Positions 42,189-51,075 of a stretch of 64,000 bases of DNA are shown here, one piece after another. This stretch comes from Aliiglaciecola sp041538045. Its GTDB lineage: Bacteria; Pseudomonadota; Gammaproteobacteria; Enterobacterales; Alteromonadaceae. Position 1 is the first letter of the stretch, and every line of letters begins with the position of its first letter. Location: NCBI RefSeq assembly GCF_041538045.1, contig NZ_JBGOSE010000001.1:248001-312000 (forward strand), read 5' to 3'. The position numbers were made by a program, and so were the translations under genes. Below the pieces are notes generated by a model. That model was given only the letters and a program-made list of their open reading frames with translations, was not told the DNA's origin and searched no databases.

Positions 42189-42746
42189 CTAAGCGCTTCT
42201 ATTGATAACATTCAACGCTTCAGGGTAATCCAAATCGTCGACCGCATTAACTATTTGTTGTTTGTCATTTTCTGCTATGGCACAGTCATCGAGCAAAGAA
42301 TTTAGCTTATCTGGGGTGACAAATTCATTATTTTTCAACATTTCAATTAATTCATCACGACTGGTTTTAGGGGATACACCTGAACCTTCTTGAGGTGTTA
42401 AGTCATCGTTGGCTAGACTATTAATTTTACTCATTGTCGTATTAAGTAAATTTAGGAAATTCGCTTCGTGTTCAACAATATCAGCTTGATTTATCACACA
42501 ACTTTCCAAATTCTTAGAGGAAATATGTAAAGCATTAAGTCCTAAGTTGCCAGAAACACCTTTAACGGTGTGAATGACTTCTTTATAAGCCTTGAGATCG
42601 TTAGATTGTTTTAAATTAGCCAGCTCATTTTCTAAGTTTTCGTATTGCTCATTGAACTTCAAGAGTAACTTAATCAGTAATGATTGATTACCACTTAGCT
42701 GCGATACCGCAAAATCTAAATCAATAATTTGTTCTTCTGTATTCAT
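42189..42746 (-). CDS. Hpt-domain phosphotransfer protein
   Basis: Stand-alone histidine phosphotransfer protein, a relay partner of hybrid sensor kinases. The Hpt four-helix bundle covers about residues 10-105 with the signature EVIHTVKGVSGNLGLNAL (phospho-accepting His). The C-terminal 80 residues are acidic and helical and of unknown role. I choose the ATG at 42746 because AGGTGAG lies 8 bp before it; the frame also opens at 42767. No kinase gene is adjacent. Divergent from the M16 protease gene. Confidence 0.85.
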   Translation of the reverse strand: MNTEEQIIDLDFAVSQLSGNQSLLIKLLLKFNEQYENLENELANLKQSNDLKAYKEVIHTVKGVSGNLGLNALHISSKNLESCVINQADIVEHEANFLNLLNTTMSKINSLANDDLTPQEGSGVSPKTSRDELIEMLKNNEFVTPDKLNSLLDDCAIAENDKQQIVNAVDDLDYPEALNVINRSA

Positions 42747-42866
42747 TTTCGTACTCACCTGACACATTTTCTAACAACATATTACTTTATTTGTGCCATC
42801 AAGGTAGACTTAATACACAAGGTTACTTAAAAATTCTCGAATAGAATATTAATAAAAGGCAGTATT

Positions 42867-45731
42867 GTGAAGAGACTCTTTTTGATAGTGGGAAGCGCAG
42901 CGTTACTTCTCACTGGGTGTTCCACTGAAAATCAATCTAATCCACAGGTTTTAATCGATAATCTCCCCGCTGGCATAAAACTAGTTGAACAACACTCAGC
43001 TAAAAGCGACGGCGAAGTTTCCATTCCCTTTAGCAAGTATCAATTAGACAACGGTTTGACCGTGGTTTTGCATGAAGATCATTCCGACCCATTGGTGCAC
43101 GTGGATGTCACTTATCATGTTGGTTCAGCCCGAGAAGAGGTAGGGAAATCTGGTTTTGCTCACTTTTTTGAACATATGATGTTCCAAGGGTCGAAAAACG
43201 TAGAAGATGATGAGCACTTTAAGATCATTACCGAAGCCGGCGGCTCAATGAACGGGTCAACTAATAGTGATAGGACCAATTATTACGAGACAGTGCCGGC
43301 CAATCAGTTAGAAAAAGTGCTGTGGTTAGAATCTGACCGTATGGGTTTTCTACTCGACACTGTCACCCAAGAAAAATTCGAAATCCAACGTGAAACCGTC
43401 AAGAATGAACGAGGGCAGAGTTACGACAATCAACCTTACGGTTTGCGCAGTGAGCGTAACGGTGAAACTTTATATCCCGTTGGTCACCCTTATTCATGGT
43501 CTACCATTGGTTACGTAGAAGATCTCGACCGAGTCACTGTCGAAGATTTAAAAGCTTTTTTTAAACGCTGGTACGGACCCAACAACGCCGTGTTAACCAT
43601 TGGCGGTGACATAGATAAAAACAAAACCTTAGCTTGGGTCAAAAAATATTTTGGCAGTATTCCTAAGGGACCGACAGTGGATGCACCAGAAAAGCTGGCG
43701 GTGACATTAGAAAGCGATCGTTACGTAACCATTGAAGATCAGGTCTATTTACCGCTTATTCAATTAACTTATCCAACGGTGTATGTCAGACACCCCGATG
43801 AAGCGCCTTTAGACGTGCTATCGGATATTTTAGGAGGCGGTAAAACCTCACTATTTTATAAAAACCTAGTGAAAGATAATCATGCTGTGCAAGCAATGGT
43901 TTCCCATCCGTGTAGAGAGCTTTCTTGTGAGTTTCAGCTCATTGCCTTGGCAAATCCTGCTAAGTCTACGAAATTATCAGATCTACAACGACGTATAGAA
44001 GAATCTTTGCTTGAGTTTGAATCTCGCGGAGTTAGTGCAGATGATTTAGCTAGAACTAAAGCTAGTATTGAGTCTTCGACTATATTTGGCCTACAAAGCG
44101 TTTCCGGAAAAGTATCAACCTTAGCGGCAAACGAAACTTTCGATGGCAAACCGGACTTAGTGCAATACGATCTTAACAGATACAATGATGTAACCGCCGA
44201 AGATGTTATGCGGGTTTATCGCAAATACATAAAAGGAAAGGCAAAAGTTGTATTGAGCATAGTGCCAGCGGGTCAAACAGAATTGGTGGCAAAAGCACAG
44301 AATTTTGAGCTTCCAGAACGCGATCTTACTACCACCACTGTCAATCAAAAAGTCAAAGCGCCAGTGATAGTTGATGATTTCGACCGTTCAATTATGCCAA
44401 AGGCTGGCCCCAACCCCACGGTTAAAGTGCCTGAATACCAACGTACTCACTTTGAGAATGGGATTGAAATGCTTACCCATAGCACGGATGAAACACCCAC
44501 TGTAACTCTGCTACTGAGTTTAGAAGGGGGACCATTACTTGACCCAATTGAAAAAGCGGGGCTGGCGAGTTTCACTGCCGAAATGATGAATGAATCAACA
44601 ACAACCATGTCGAACGAACAAATGGCGAATGAGCTGGCCTTGTTAGGAAGCCAAATTAGCTTCAATGCAGGAGGGCGATATACGCAAATTCGGGTAAATT
44701 CCTTAGTTCATAACTTAGATAAAACCTTAGCGCTGTTAAAAACCAAATTGTTTAATCCTGCATTTTTGCAGGAAGATTTTAATCGAATTAAACAAAGCCT
44801 AGGGCAACAGATGCAGCAACAATTAAAAAATCCATCGGTGTTGGCTGCGCGCGCTACAGATACCTTGTTATACGGTCAAAATAACCGCATAAGCTTGCCT
44901 GATTCTGGCAACTTGACTACCCTAAATAACATTGAACTAGAAGATGTTAAGGCGTTTTATCAACAGTATTATTCACCTTCAATGGCCAATTTAGTGATAG
45001 TTGGCGATATCGACCAGAAACAAATTAGTCAGGACATTCAGTTTCTCATTGATTGGCAGGGTAAATCTTATCAAATACCTGAATATCAGCCATTTCCAAA
45101 ACATAAAGAAGCTAAAATCTATTTAGTGGATAAACCCGGTGCTGCGCAATCTGTGGTGCGTATCGTTGAGCTTGCATTGCCTTACGACCCTAGTGGTCAA
45201 CAATTTAAAAGTAAGTTGATGAATTATCCGTTAGGCGGCATGTTTAATAGTCGAATAAACCTCAATTTACGTGAAGATAAAGGTTACACCTATGGTGCAT
45301 CAAGTCGTTTTGTAGGCGGTAAAACCCTTGGACGTTTCCAAGCTTCGGCTGATGTTAAACAGGAAAATACTGGGGACAGCATCAAAGAGTTTCTGACTGA
45401 AATACAGCAGTTTAGTCAAACCGGAATGACAGAAAGTGAATTGTTATCAATGCGCAGTGCTTATACCCAAGCGGATGCTCTGAGCTATGAAACTCCATCT
45501 AGCAAAGCCAACTTTTTGAATCACCTGCTCACCTATGATTTAGAGCGGGAATATCGTGAAAAACAAGGTGAGATAATTAAAAATATAAGCTTAGAAGAAC
45601 TCAATGAGCTTGCCCGTACTTTGCTTGATATTAACCGTATGCAAGTTATTGTAGTGGCTGATGCTCAAAAGGTTAAACCACAATTAACCGAATTAGCGCG
45701 TGAAATTGTTGAAATAAACGTTTCCGAATAA
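42867..45731 (+). CDS. M16-family zinc metallopeptidase, lipoprotein
   Basis: A 954-residue periplasmic-facing protease of the pitrilysin/insulinase family. The N-terminal lipoprotein signal has LLLTGCS, so it is probably membrane anchored. The active-site inverted zinc motif HFFEH (about residue 100) is followed by the downstream Glu in VKNERGQSYDNQPYG. The second M16 domain (from about 530) lacks the motif, as in family members with one catalytic and one structural half. It retains the R/Y-type pair near YTYGASSRF. It probably degrades peptides in the envelope. Single gene. Confidence 0.92.
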   Translation: MKRLFLIVGSAALLLTGCSTENQSNPQVLIDNLPAGIKLVEQHSAKSDGEVSIPFSKYQLDNGLTVVLHEDHSDPLVHVDVTYHVGSAREEVGKSGFAHFFEHMMFQGSKNVEDDEHFKIITEAGGSMNGSTNSDRTNYYETVPANQLEKVLWLESDRMGFLLDTVTQEKFEIQRETVKNERGQSYDNQPYGLRSERNGETLYPVGHPYSWSTIGYVEDLDRVTVEDLKAFFKRWYGPNNAVLTIGGDIDKNKTLAWVKKYFGSIPKGPTVDAPEKLAVTLESDRYVTIEDQVYLPLIQLTYPTVYVRHPDEAPLDVLSDILGGGKTSLFYKNLVKDNHAVQAMVSHPCRELSCEFQLIALANPAKSTKLSDLQRRIEESLLEFESRGVSADDLARTKASIESSTIFGLQSVSGKVSTLAANETFDGKPDLVQYDLNRYNDVTAEDVMRVYRKYIKGKAKVVLSIVPAGQTELVAKAQNFELPERDLTTTTVNQKVKAPVIVDDFDRSIMPKAGPNPTVKVPEYQRTHFENGIEMLTHSTDETPTVTLLLSLEGGPLLDPIEKAGLASFTAEMMNESTTTMSNEQMANELALLGSQISFNAGGRYTQIRVNSLVHNLDKTLALLKTKLFNPAFLQEDFNRIKQSLGQQMQQQLKNPSVLAARATDTLLYGQNNRISLPDSGNLTTLNNIELEDVKAFYQQYYSPSMANLVIVGDIDQKQISQDIQFLIDWQGKSYQIPEYQPFPKHKEAKIYLVDKPGAAQSVVRIVELALPYDPSGQQFKSKLMNYPLGGMFNSRINLNLREDKGYTYGASSRFVGGKTLGRFQASADVKQENTGDSIKEFLTEIQQFSQTGMTESELLSMRSAYTQADALSYETPSSKANFLNHLLTYDLEREYREKQGEIIKNISLEELNELARTLLDINRMQVIVVADAQKVKPQLTELAREIVEINVSE

Positions 45732-45864
45732 AATTTGTTATTATTTGCTTAAACCTTAATATAGGGGGAGGGGATATGTATCTATTGTTTATTTGGCGAT
45801 TTTTGCTTGAAAATCAAATATTTTTCCCCACCTTTAATATTCGATTTTTCATTAGGAATGTATT

Positions 45865-47469
45865 TTGACGTCTAGTTCAATGTCTTTTGCTGATCGCTTA
45901 GCGATCCTTCAACGCGCAGATGTGCGTGCTACTTTGCCTCAAATTAAACACGGTGTTGAGCGTGAAACGCTTAGAATTAATGCCGATGGTGGCCTAGCGA
46001 AAACTCCTCATAATGAAAAATTAGGGGCGGCTTTAACCCACGACTTTATCACTACCGATTTTTCTGAATCTCTGTTGGAGTTTATCACTCCACCTGAGTC
46101 AGATCCCAATGTGACCATAGATCAACTTCGTGATGTGCATAAGTACGTAATCGAAAATATTGGTGATGAGCGGTTGTGGCCCATGAGTATGCCGTGCTTT
46201 ATAAATGGCGAAGACAATATTCCCATTGCTAATTACGGTAGCTCGAATGTGGCAAAAATGAAGAGTCTTTACCGTGTGGGATTGAAAAACCGTTACGGTA
46301 GTATGATGCAAGCCATCGCGGGCGTGCATTTTAACTTTTCGTTATCCACAGAGTTTTGGCAGCAATGGTTAGCTAACCTTGATGGCGCTAAAGCCGACAA
46401 ACATAGCATCTCAGATGCCTATTTTGCCATGATCAGAAATTACCGCCGGTTTTGTTGGTTAATCCCGTACTTGTTCGGTGCTTCTCCAGCTATTTGCGGC
46501 TCATTTATTCGTGGCAAAGAGACTAAGTTACCCTTCCAACATCTAGGTAAAGGGACTATGTACTTACCCTATGCAACCTCACTAAGAATGAGTGATTTAG
46601 GGTATACTAATTCTGAACAGTCGGGTTTGAATATCTGTTATAACCAGATGGATAGCTATATTTCATCAGTACGCAAGGCGATCAATACCCCGTCGGAAAA
46701 GTATGCTGAATTTGAAAGTAAGAAAGGTGAAGAATATCGTCAACTTAATAGTAATGTACTGCAAATTGAGAATGAGCTTTATTCACCTATTCGTCCTAAA
46801 CAACCCATTTTACCATTAGAAAAACCCACTGATGCTCTTGCAAAAAGAGGGGTTAACTATATCGAAGTTAGAGCCCTTGATGTCAATCCGTTCAGTGATA
46901 TTGGAATTTCCAAAGAACAGTTTTATTTCTTAGATGTATTCTTAACTTATTGCCTAATTGCGCCAAGTGACTTTATGACCCAAGAGCAATATGCAGAAAC
47001 AGAAAGCAATCTAAAAGCGGTTGTCGTAAATGGTAGAGATCCAGAGTTGAAATTAAGTGATGAAACTCAGTTGAAGTCTATCCCTCAATGGACAGAGAAG
47101 CTTTTCGCCGAAATGGCACAAGTGGCCACTGTATTAGATGAGGCGAATGATTGTACTCTTTATTCACAAGCATTTGAGCAACAAAAACAAAAGGTCGCAG
47201 ATCCATCATTAACGCCCTCTGCCCAGTTGTTAGAGATGTTACTAAGCGAAAACAAAGATAATGGTACTTTCGGTGTTGAATTGGCACAGAAGTACCGTGA
47301 TGAATTACTCAACGCTGATTATAAAGTTTATTCTGAAGCATCTTTTGCGCAGCAAGCGAAGGACTCTATTAAAATACAAAAACAGAGAGAAGAAGAAGAT
47401 ACCTTGTCTTTTGACGAGTTTTTAAAAGATTACTTTGCCGCTCCTCAAAGTAATTATTTAGCTAAATAA
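45865..47469 (+). CDS. gshA: glutamate-cysteine ligase
   Basis: Makes gamma-glutamylcysteine, the first step of glutathione synthesis. The 534 residues match the gammaproteobacterial GshA type: GVERETLRINADGGLAKTPH, DFSESLLEFITPP, HFNFSLSTEFW, FCWLIPYLFGASPAICGSF and YIEVRALDVNPFS. The start is a TTG at 45865 with AGGAA 8 bp upstream. The first ATG (45880) would be 22 bp from that site, so TTG is preferred. Followed by a hairpin terminator. Confidence 0.95.
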   Translation: MTSSSMSFADRLAILQRADVRATLPQIKHGVERETLRINADGGLAKTPHNEKLGAALTHDFITTDFSESLLEFITPPESDPNVTIDQLRDVHKYVIENIGDERLWPMSMPCFINGEDNIPIANYGSSNVAKMKSLYRVGLKNRYGSMMQAIAGVHFNFSLSTEFWQQWLANLDGAKADKHSISDAYFAMIRNYRRFCWLIPYLFGASPAICGSFIRGKETKLPFQHLGKGTMYLPYATSLRMSDLGYTNSEQSGLNICYNQMDSYISSVRKAINTPSEKYAEFESKKGEEYRQLNSNVLQIENELYSPIRPKQPILPLEKPTDALAKRGVNYIEVRALDVNPFSDIGISKEQFYFLDVFLTYCLIAPSDFMTQEQYAETESNLKAVVVNGRDPELKLSDETQLKSIPQWTEKLFAEMAQVATVLDEANDCTLYSQAFEQQKQKVADPSLTPSAQLLEMLLSENKDNGTFGVELAQKYRDELLNADYKVYSEASFAQQAKDSIKIQKQREEEDTLSFDEFLKDYFAAPQSNYLAK

Positions 47470-47489
47470 TTACTAAAAGAAAGACAAAA

Positions 47490-47516
47490 AAATGCCTGAC
47501 TCAAGGTCAGGCATTA
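47490..47516 (+). terminator. terminator after gshA
   Basis: ATGCCTGAC / GTCAGGCAT, loop TCAAG, 22 bp after the stop. No long T-run follows, and an A-run precedes it. Confidence 0.65.
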
Positions 47517-47576
47517 AACTACTATCAGGGAAAACACACAATAACTTAAACACACATAGGTATAGAGTCAGTAGTA

Positions 47577-48218
47577 ATGAGAAAGTTCATAAAAAATTCT
47601 AGTTTTTGCATAAAAACTTTCTTAGTTGCTAGCCTTTCTATATTTTTCGTAGGCTGCAGCACGACTCCGCCAAAAAATATCAGCAATCTTTGTAATATTT
47701 TTGAAGAAAAAAGCCACTGGTATGACGCTGCAAAAGAGATGAACGAAAAATGGGGAGTGCCGATTCACGTACCTATGGCGATGATGTATCAAGAAAGTTC
47801 ATTCCGGCATGATGCCTTGCCACCTAGAGATTATGTATTTTTTGGACTCATCCCATGGGGCAGAGTCAGCAGTGCTTACGGTTACTCTCAAGCAAAAACG
47901 CCCACTTGGTCTGATTATATTAGAGAAACTAAAAATAGCGGTGCAGATCGAGATGATTTTGATGATGCTATTGATTTTATGGGATGGTTTATTTCGAAGA
48001 CCTACAAAGTTAATGGGATCTCCAAATGGGACGCGTACGCCCAATACCTTAATTATCACGAAGGCTGGGGCGGCTATAAAAGGCGCTCGTACAATAAAAA
48101 AGCCTGGTTAGTTAAGGTCGCAAAAAAGGTAAATGCCCGTTCTCTGCGCTACGCGAGTCAACTTAAAAAATGTGAAGCCGAATTAAACAAAAGCTGGTTC
48201 TGGAAGTTATTTGACTAA
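47577..48218 (+). CDS. lytic transglycosylase-like lipoprotein
   Basis: A 213-residue envelope protein likely to cut peptidoglycan. The lipobox is VGC at about residue 27. The lysozyme-like SLT fold shows AMMYQESSFRHDALPP (catalytic Glu), YGYSQAKTPTWSDYI (conserved turn), and YAQYLNYHEGWGGYKRRSY. It is close to a group of Alteromonadales and Vibrio transglycosylase-SLT lipoproteins of about 200 residues. It converges with the gene at 48238. Confidence 0.85.
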   Translation: MRKFIKNSSFCIKTFLVASLSIFFVGCSTTPPKNISNLCNIFEEKSHWYDAAKEMNEKWGVPIHVPMAMMYQESSFRHDALPPRDYVFFGLIPWGRVSSAYGYSQAKTPTWSDYIRETKNSGADRDDFDDAIDFMGWFISKTYKVNGISKWDAYAQYLNYHEGWGGYKRRSYNKKAWLVKVAKKVNARSLRYASQLKKCEAELNKSWFWKLFD

Positions 48219-48237
48219 TTCTAGCGACACAAATTTA

Positions 48238-48966
48238 TCAATTGGTGTTCAGCTTTGCTGCAACTCCCACGTTCTTCAGACCAATATCTAAGGTTGAGAA
48301 TAACCTTGAGGCGGCATTAGCACTTTTATTATCGTGGGCACCATGCAATATTCCTTCACTCAATTTAGCCGTCGAATATTGGCTTTTGTGCGCCACATGT
48401 AATGGCAAGTAACATAGGCCGAAATCTTTCCCACAACGTTTATTAGACCATTTCTCTAAAATTGGTTTTAAGTGTTTTTCACTGCAGGTTGAATTTAAAT
48501 CGCTGTGAATAACCACCAGATGGTAGTGACCTTTAATTGCTAAGGTAGCTCCAATTTGTTGACACACAGTTTCTATATTTTTAGCCACAGTTGATTCTTG
48601 TGGATCAACCTTGCCGATACAAACTAGGGTGACCTCGGTTTGTAATATGGCGTTGTGTAAATCGCTAGTTGCCACTAAGTTGCGTTTATTTCTGGCTGAG
48701 ATAATCGCGGCTTCAAGTTCTGCGTCTTGAATAGGGGAGTGGTTTTGATTAATGCCATTTACTTTACGAGAGTCCATATCGACAGCAATCACTTTATGAT
48801 CATTATTAGCAAAAGAAACACTCAGTAAACTGCCCATCAAACCTAATCCTATGACGCTAATACGTTCGTTTTCAGAGCCAACTTCTACTGCAGCAGTTGA
48901 CTTCGCTGGGTGTCTGTAATTGTAGATAGGTCGCGTTCTTGCTTGACTTTGATGTGAGTGATACAT
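48238..48966 (-). CDS. UDP-glucose/GDP-mannose dehydrogenase N-terminal-domain-only protein
   Basis: A 242-residue protein with the NAD-binding domain of sugar-nucleotide 6-dehydrogenases: RISVIGLGLMGSLLSVSFAN (about 36-55), KVIAVDMDSRKVNGIN, ELEAAIISARNKRNLVATSD and TLVCIGK. The central domain with the catalytic Cys and the C-terminal domain are missing (the usual length is about 390-450). The sequence stops cleanly at a normal stop codon. It may be a truncated relic or a small NAD-dependent protein of its own. The first 35 residues are polar and unlike the family. Confidence 0.75.
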   Translation of the reverse strand: MYHSHQSQARTRPIYNYRHPAKSTAAVEVGSENERISVIGLGLMGSLLSVSFANNDHKVIAVDMDSRKVNGINQNHSPIQDAELEAAIISARNKRNLVATSDLHNAILQTEVTLVCIGKVDPQESTVAKNIETVCQQIGATLAIKGHYHLVVIHSDLNSTCSEKHLKPILEKWSNKRCGKDFGLCYLPLHVAHKSQYSTAKLSEGILHGAHDNKSANAASRLFSTLDIGLKNVGVAAKLNTN

Positions 48967-49245
48967 GATAAATTACCTATTTAGTTCTTTAAAAATGTGT
49001 ATTTAGCGTTAGAACTATAGGTGTCGCATAATTCATTCCATTGTTTTAAAATCCATTTAAATCAGTGGTTTAGTATTTTTACAGACGGGTTTGAGTGTTA
49101 TTTTGTTGCTTTTTGCCGACAGTTTTACAAAAGAGTTGAAATTATGCGCAAATTTGTTGATCCAGATCAGTTCGTTTTCACCCCGCGATCTTATACTCAT
49201 TGCATAAACTAATTAATCAAATTACATTTACATGAGGAAAACGAC

Positions 49246-49368
49246 ATGTTTGCATTATTATTAAAAGATCCAGTGGTTTGGGGCTCTCTATTAGGCTTAT
49301 CAGTTGTGGTGGGTATTTGCGCTTATTACACTTACTTGTTTTTACACAATACTAGTCACGACTTATAA
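49246..49368 (+). CDS. small membrane protein, DUF3149-like (40 residues)
   Basis: A short gene with an excellent ribosome site (ATGAGGAAA, 8 bp from ATG). The product has one membrane helix: LLLKDPVVWGSLLGLSVVVG followed by ICAYYTYLFLH. The pattern (short amphipathic start, DPV, one helix, aromatic end) fits the DUF3149 family of tiny membrane proteins in gammaproteobacteria. Function unknown. It lies between the divergent dehydrogenase-like gene and the convergent smrB. Confidence 0.8.
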   Translation: MFALLLKDPVVWGSLLGLSVVVGICAYYTYLFLHNTSHDL

Positions 49369-49413
49369 AGTTGAGTGTTTTGACTAGGCTTTCAATAGCT
49401 GGCTTTTGAGGGA

Positions 49414-50016
49414 TCAGAATAAATCAGTAAATGATTCCGGTTGTTCTATCAGCACTAAAAGTGCGCTTTTGCCACCCCATTCTAAAGGGGCTTGGTGAAA
49501 CCCTTCAACATCGGGATGCTGAACTAACCAGTTTGGTACTGCGTTTTTTAAAACTAGCGAGCCAAGACCATGAACAATGCAAACGCAATGGGCGTTCTGT
49601 TTCTTGGCCGCAACAATTAGCGCTGCTATCTCCAATTTCGCATTTTCTTTAGTCAGTCCGTGTAAATCCAAAATTAAATCTGGCGGATATTCGCCCCGTC
49701 GAAGTCGTTTCACTTCATAACTAGGCTTCCCAGGCTTGATATATTTCAGCGGTCCTTGTTCAGAAAAGTAAGCTTCAAATCCATCGGAAAAATGAAACGA
49801 TGCGATCGCTTGCTTGGTTTCTATGTTTTCTTGCTGTTTTTTATGCTGTAAATGCGAAATTTTCTTGCTGGAAGGCCGCAGAGGCGTTATTTTGTCCTGC
49901 TTAATTGGCGCAACATCTTTAAATTCACCTCGAAATAGTGAATGGTCATCAGGCTCTGGTGTTTGAACTGGAGCAATAGATAACCTTTTAAATGGATTGT
50001 TGGGCTGCTTTTTCAT
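49414..50016 (-). CDS. smrB: Smr-domain endonuclease SmrB
   Basis: In E. coli SmrB cuts mRNA at collided ribosomes. The 200-residue protein has the family's N-terminal extension and a C-terminal Smr domain (about 105-195): DLILDLHGLTKENAKLEI (LDLHG motif), CVCIVHGLGSLVLKNAVPNWL and QAPLEWGGKSALLVLIE. In the second motif HGLG-S replaces the HGHGK seen in the E. coli protein. It is divergent from prmB, as in E. coli. Confidence 0.9.
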   Translation of the reverse strand: MKKQPNNPFKRLSIAPVQTPEPDDHSLFRGEFKDVAPIKQDKITPLRPSSKKISHLQHKKQQENIETKQAIASFHFSDGFEAYFSEQGPLKYIKPGKPSYEVKRLRRGEYPPDLILDLHGLTKENAKLEIAALIVAAKKQNAHCVCIVHGLGSLVLKNAVPNWLVQHPDVEGFHQAPLEWGGKSALLVLIEQPESFTDLF

Positions 50017-50113
50017 GTTTTGTTATGGTTTATGCGTAATTTGATAGGCAATTTTATCAGAAGCATAGCAAAATACTGACTGGCACTAAACATCTTAAAT
50101 AAGACCATTATAT

Positions 50114-51055
50114 ATGACATCAATTGACTCCATTGATTTGGAAAGTACCGCTACTGAACTGACTTCCATTTTAGACGTGGTGAGGTGGTCCATGAGCCAA
50201 TTTAATCAAGGGAATTTATATTTTGGTCATGGCACGGATAACGCTTGGAGCGAAGCATTAACACTTGCTCTGCAAGTGTTGCATTTACCGCAAAATATGC
50301 CTGAAGATGATATTCGCATGTTGTTGCAATCTACGCTGACAAGTGTGGAAAAGAATCAAATTTTGGCCTTGGTAAAAAGACGTATCACCGAAAAAGTCCC
50401 CGTTGCCTATTTGACGAATCAAGCTTGGTTCTGCGGATTGCCATTTTATGTTGATGAAAGGGTGTTAGTACCCCGTTCTCCATTTGCTGAATTGATTAAC
50501 CAACACTTTTCGTCATGGTTAGAAACTGAGCCTCAGCACATTTTAGATTTATGTACAGGCAGTGCGTGTATTGCTATTGCTTTGGCTTACGAGTTTACGG
50601 AAGCTCAGGTAGATGCCGTTGATATCAGTGATGATGCTTTACAAGTTGCAGAAATCAACATCCAAGAACATGGCATGCATGATCAGGTGTTTCCGATTAA
50701 GTCAGATTTAATGGGGGCACTGGAAGGCCAAAAGTACGATTTGATCGTGTCTAATCCGCCTTACGTGGATGCAGAAGACATGGCCGATTTGCCTGATGAA
50801 TTTCAGCATGAACCTGAACTTGGTTTAGCTGCTGGAGAAGATGGTTTAGATCTGGTTGATCACATACTTCGTCAAGCTGTTGAACACTTAAATCCTGATG
50901 GCTGGTTGTTCGTGGAAGTGGGCAATAGCGAAGTGCATATGGATCATAAATATCCAGATTTGGATATTCAATGGGTTGAGTTTGAACACGGTGGAAGTGG
51001 CGTGTTTGTGATTAATCAAGCAACTCTTAAAGCCTATTGGGCTACACATAGTTAA
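50114..51055 (+). CDS. prmB: 50S ribosomal protein L3 N5-glutamine methyltransferase
   Basis: Methylates a glutamine of ribosomal protein L3 with SAM. The 313 residues have an N-terminal helical domain and a Rossmann domain: ILDLCTGSACIAIALAYEF (motif I, about 150), VDAVDISDDALQVAEIN, and the catalytic NPPYVDAEDMADLPDEFQHEP (NPPY). VPRSPFAELI before motif I distinguishes PrmB from PrmC. aroC follows at 20 bp, the order known from E. coli. Confidence 0.95.
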   Translation: MTSIDSIDLESTATELTSILDVVRWSMSQFNQGNLYFGHGTDNAWSEALTLALQVLHLPQNMPEDDIRMLLQSTLTSVEKNQILALVKRRITEKVPVAYLTNQAWFCGLPFYVDERVLVPRSPFAELINQHFSSWLETEPQHILDLCTGSACIAIALAYEFTEAQVDAVDISDDALQVAEINIQEHGMHDQVFPIKSDLMGALEGQKYDLIVSNPPYVDAEDMADLPDEFQHEPELGLAAGEDGLDLVDHILRQAVEHLNPDGWLFVEVGNSEVHMDHKYPDLDIQWVEFEHGGSGVFVINQATLKAYWATHS

Positions 51056-51075
51056 CCTTAGGAATTGAAATAGAT

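Noticed and set aside
49021..49212. 63-codon frame before the small membrane protein gene
   Set aside because: GTG start without ribosome site, odd composition, and it would overlap the likely promoter region of the divergent gene.
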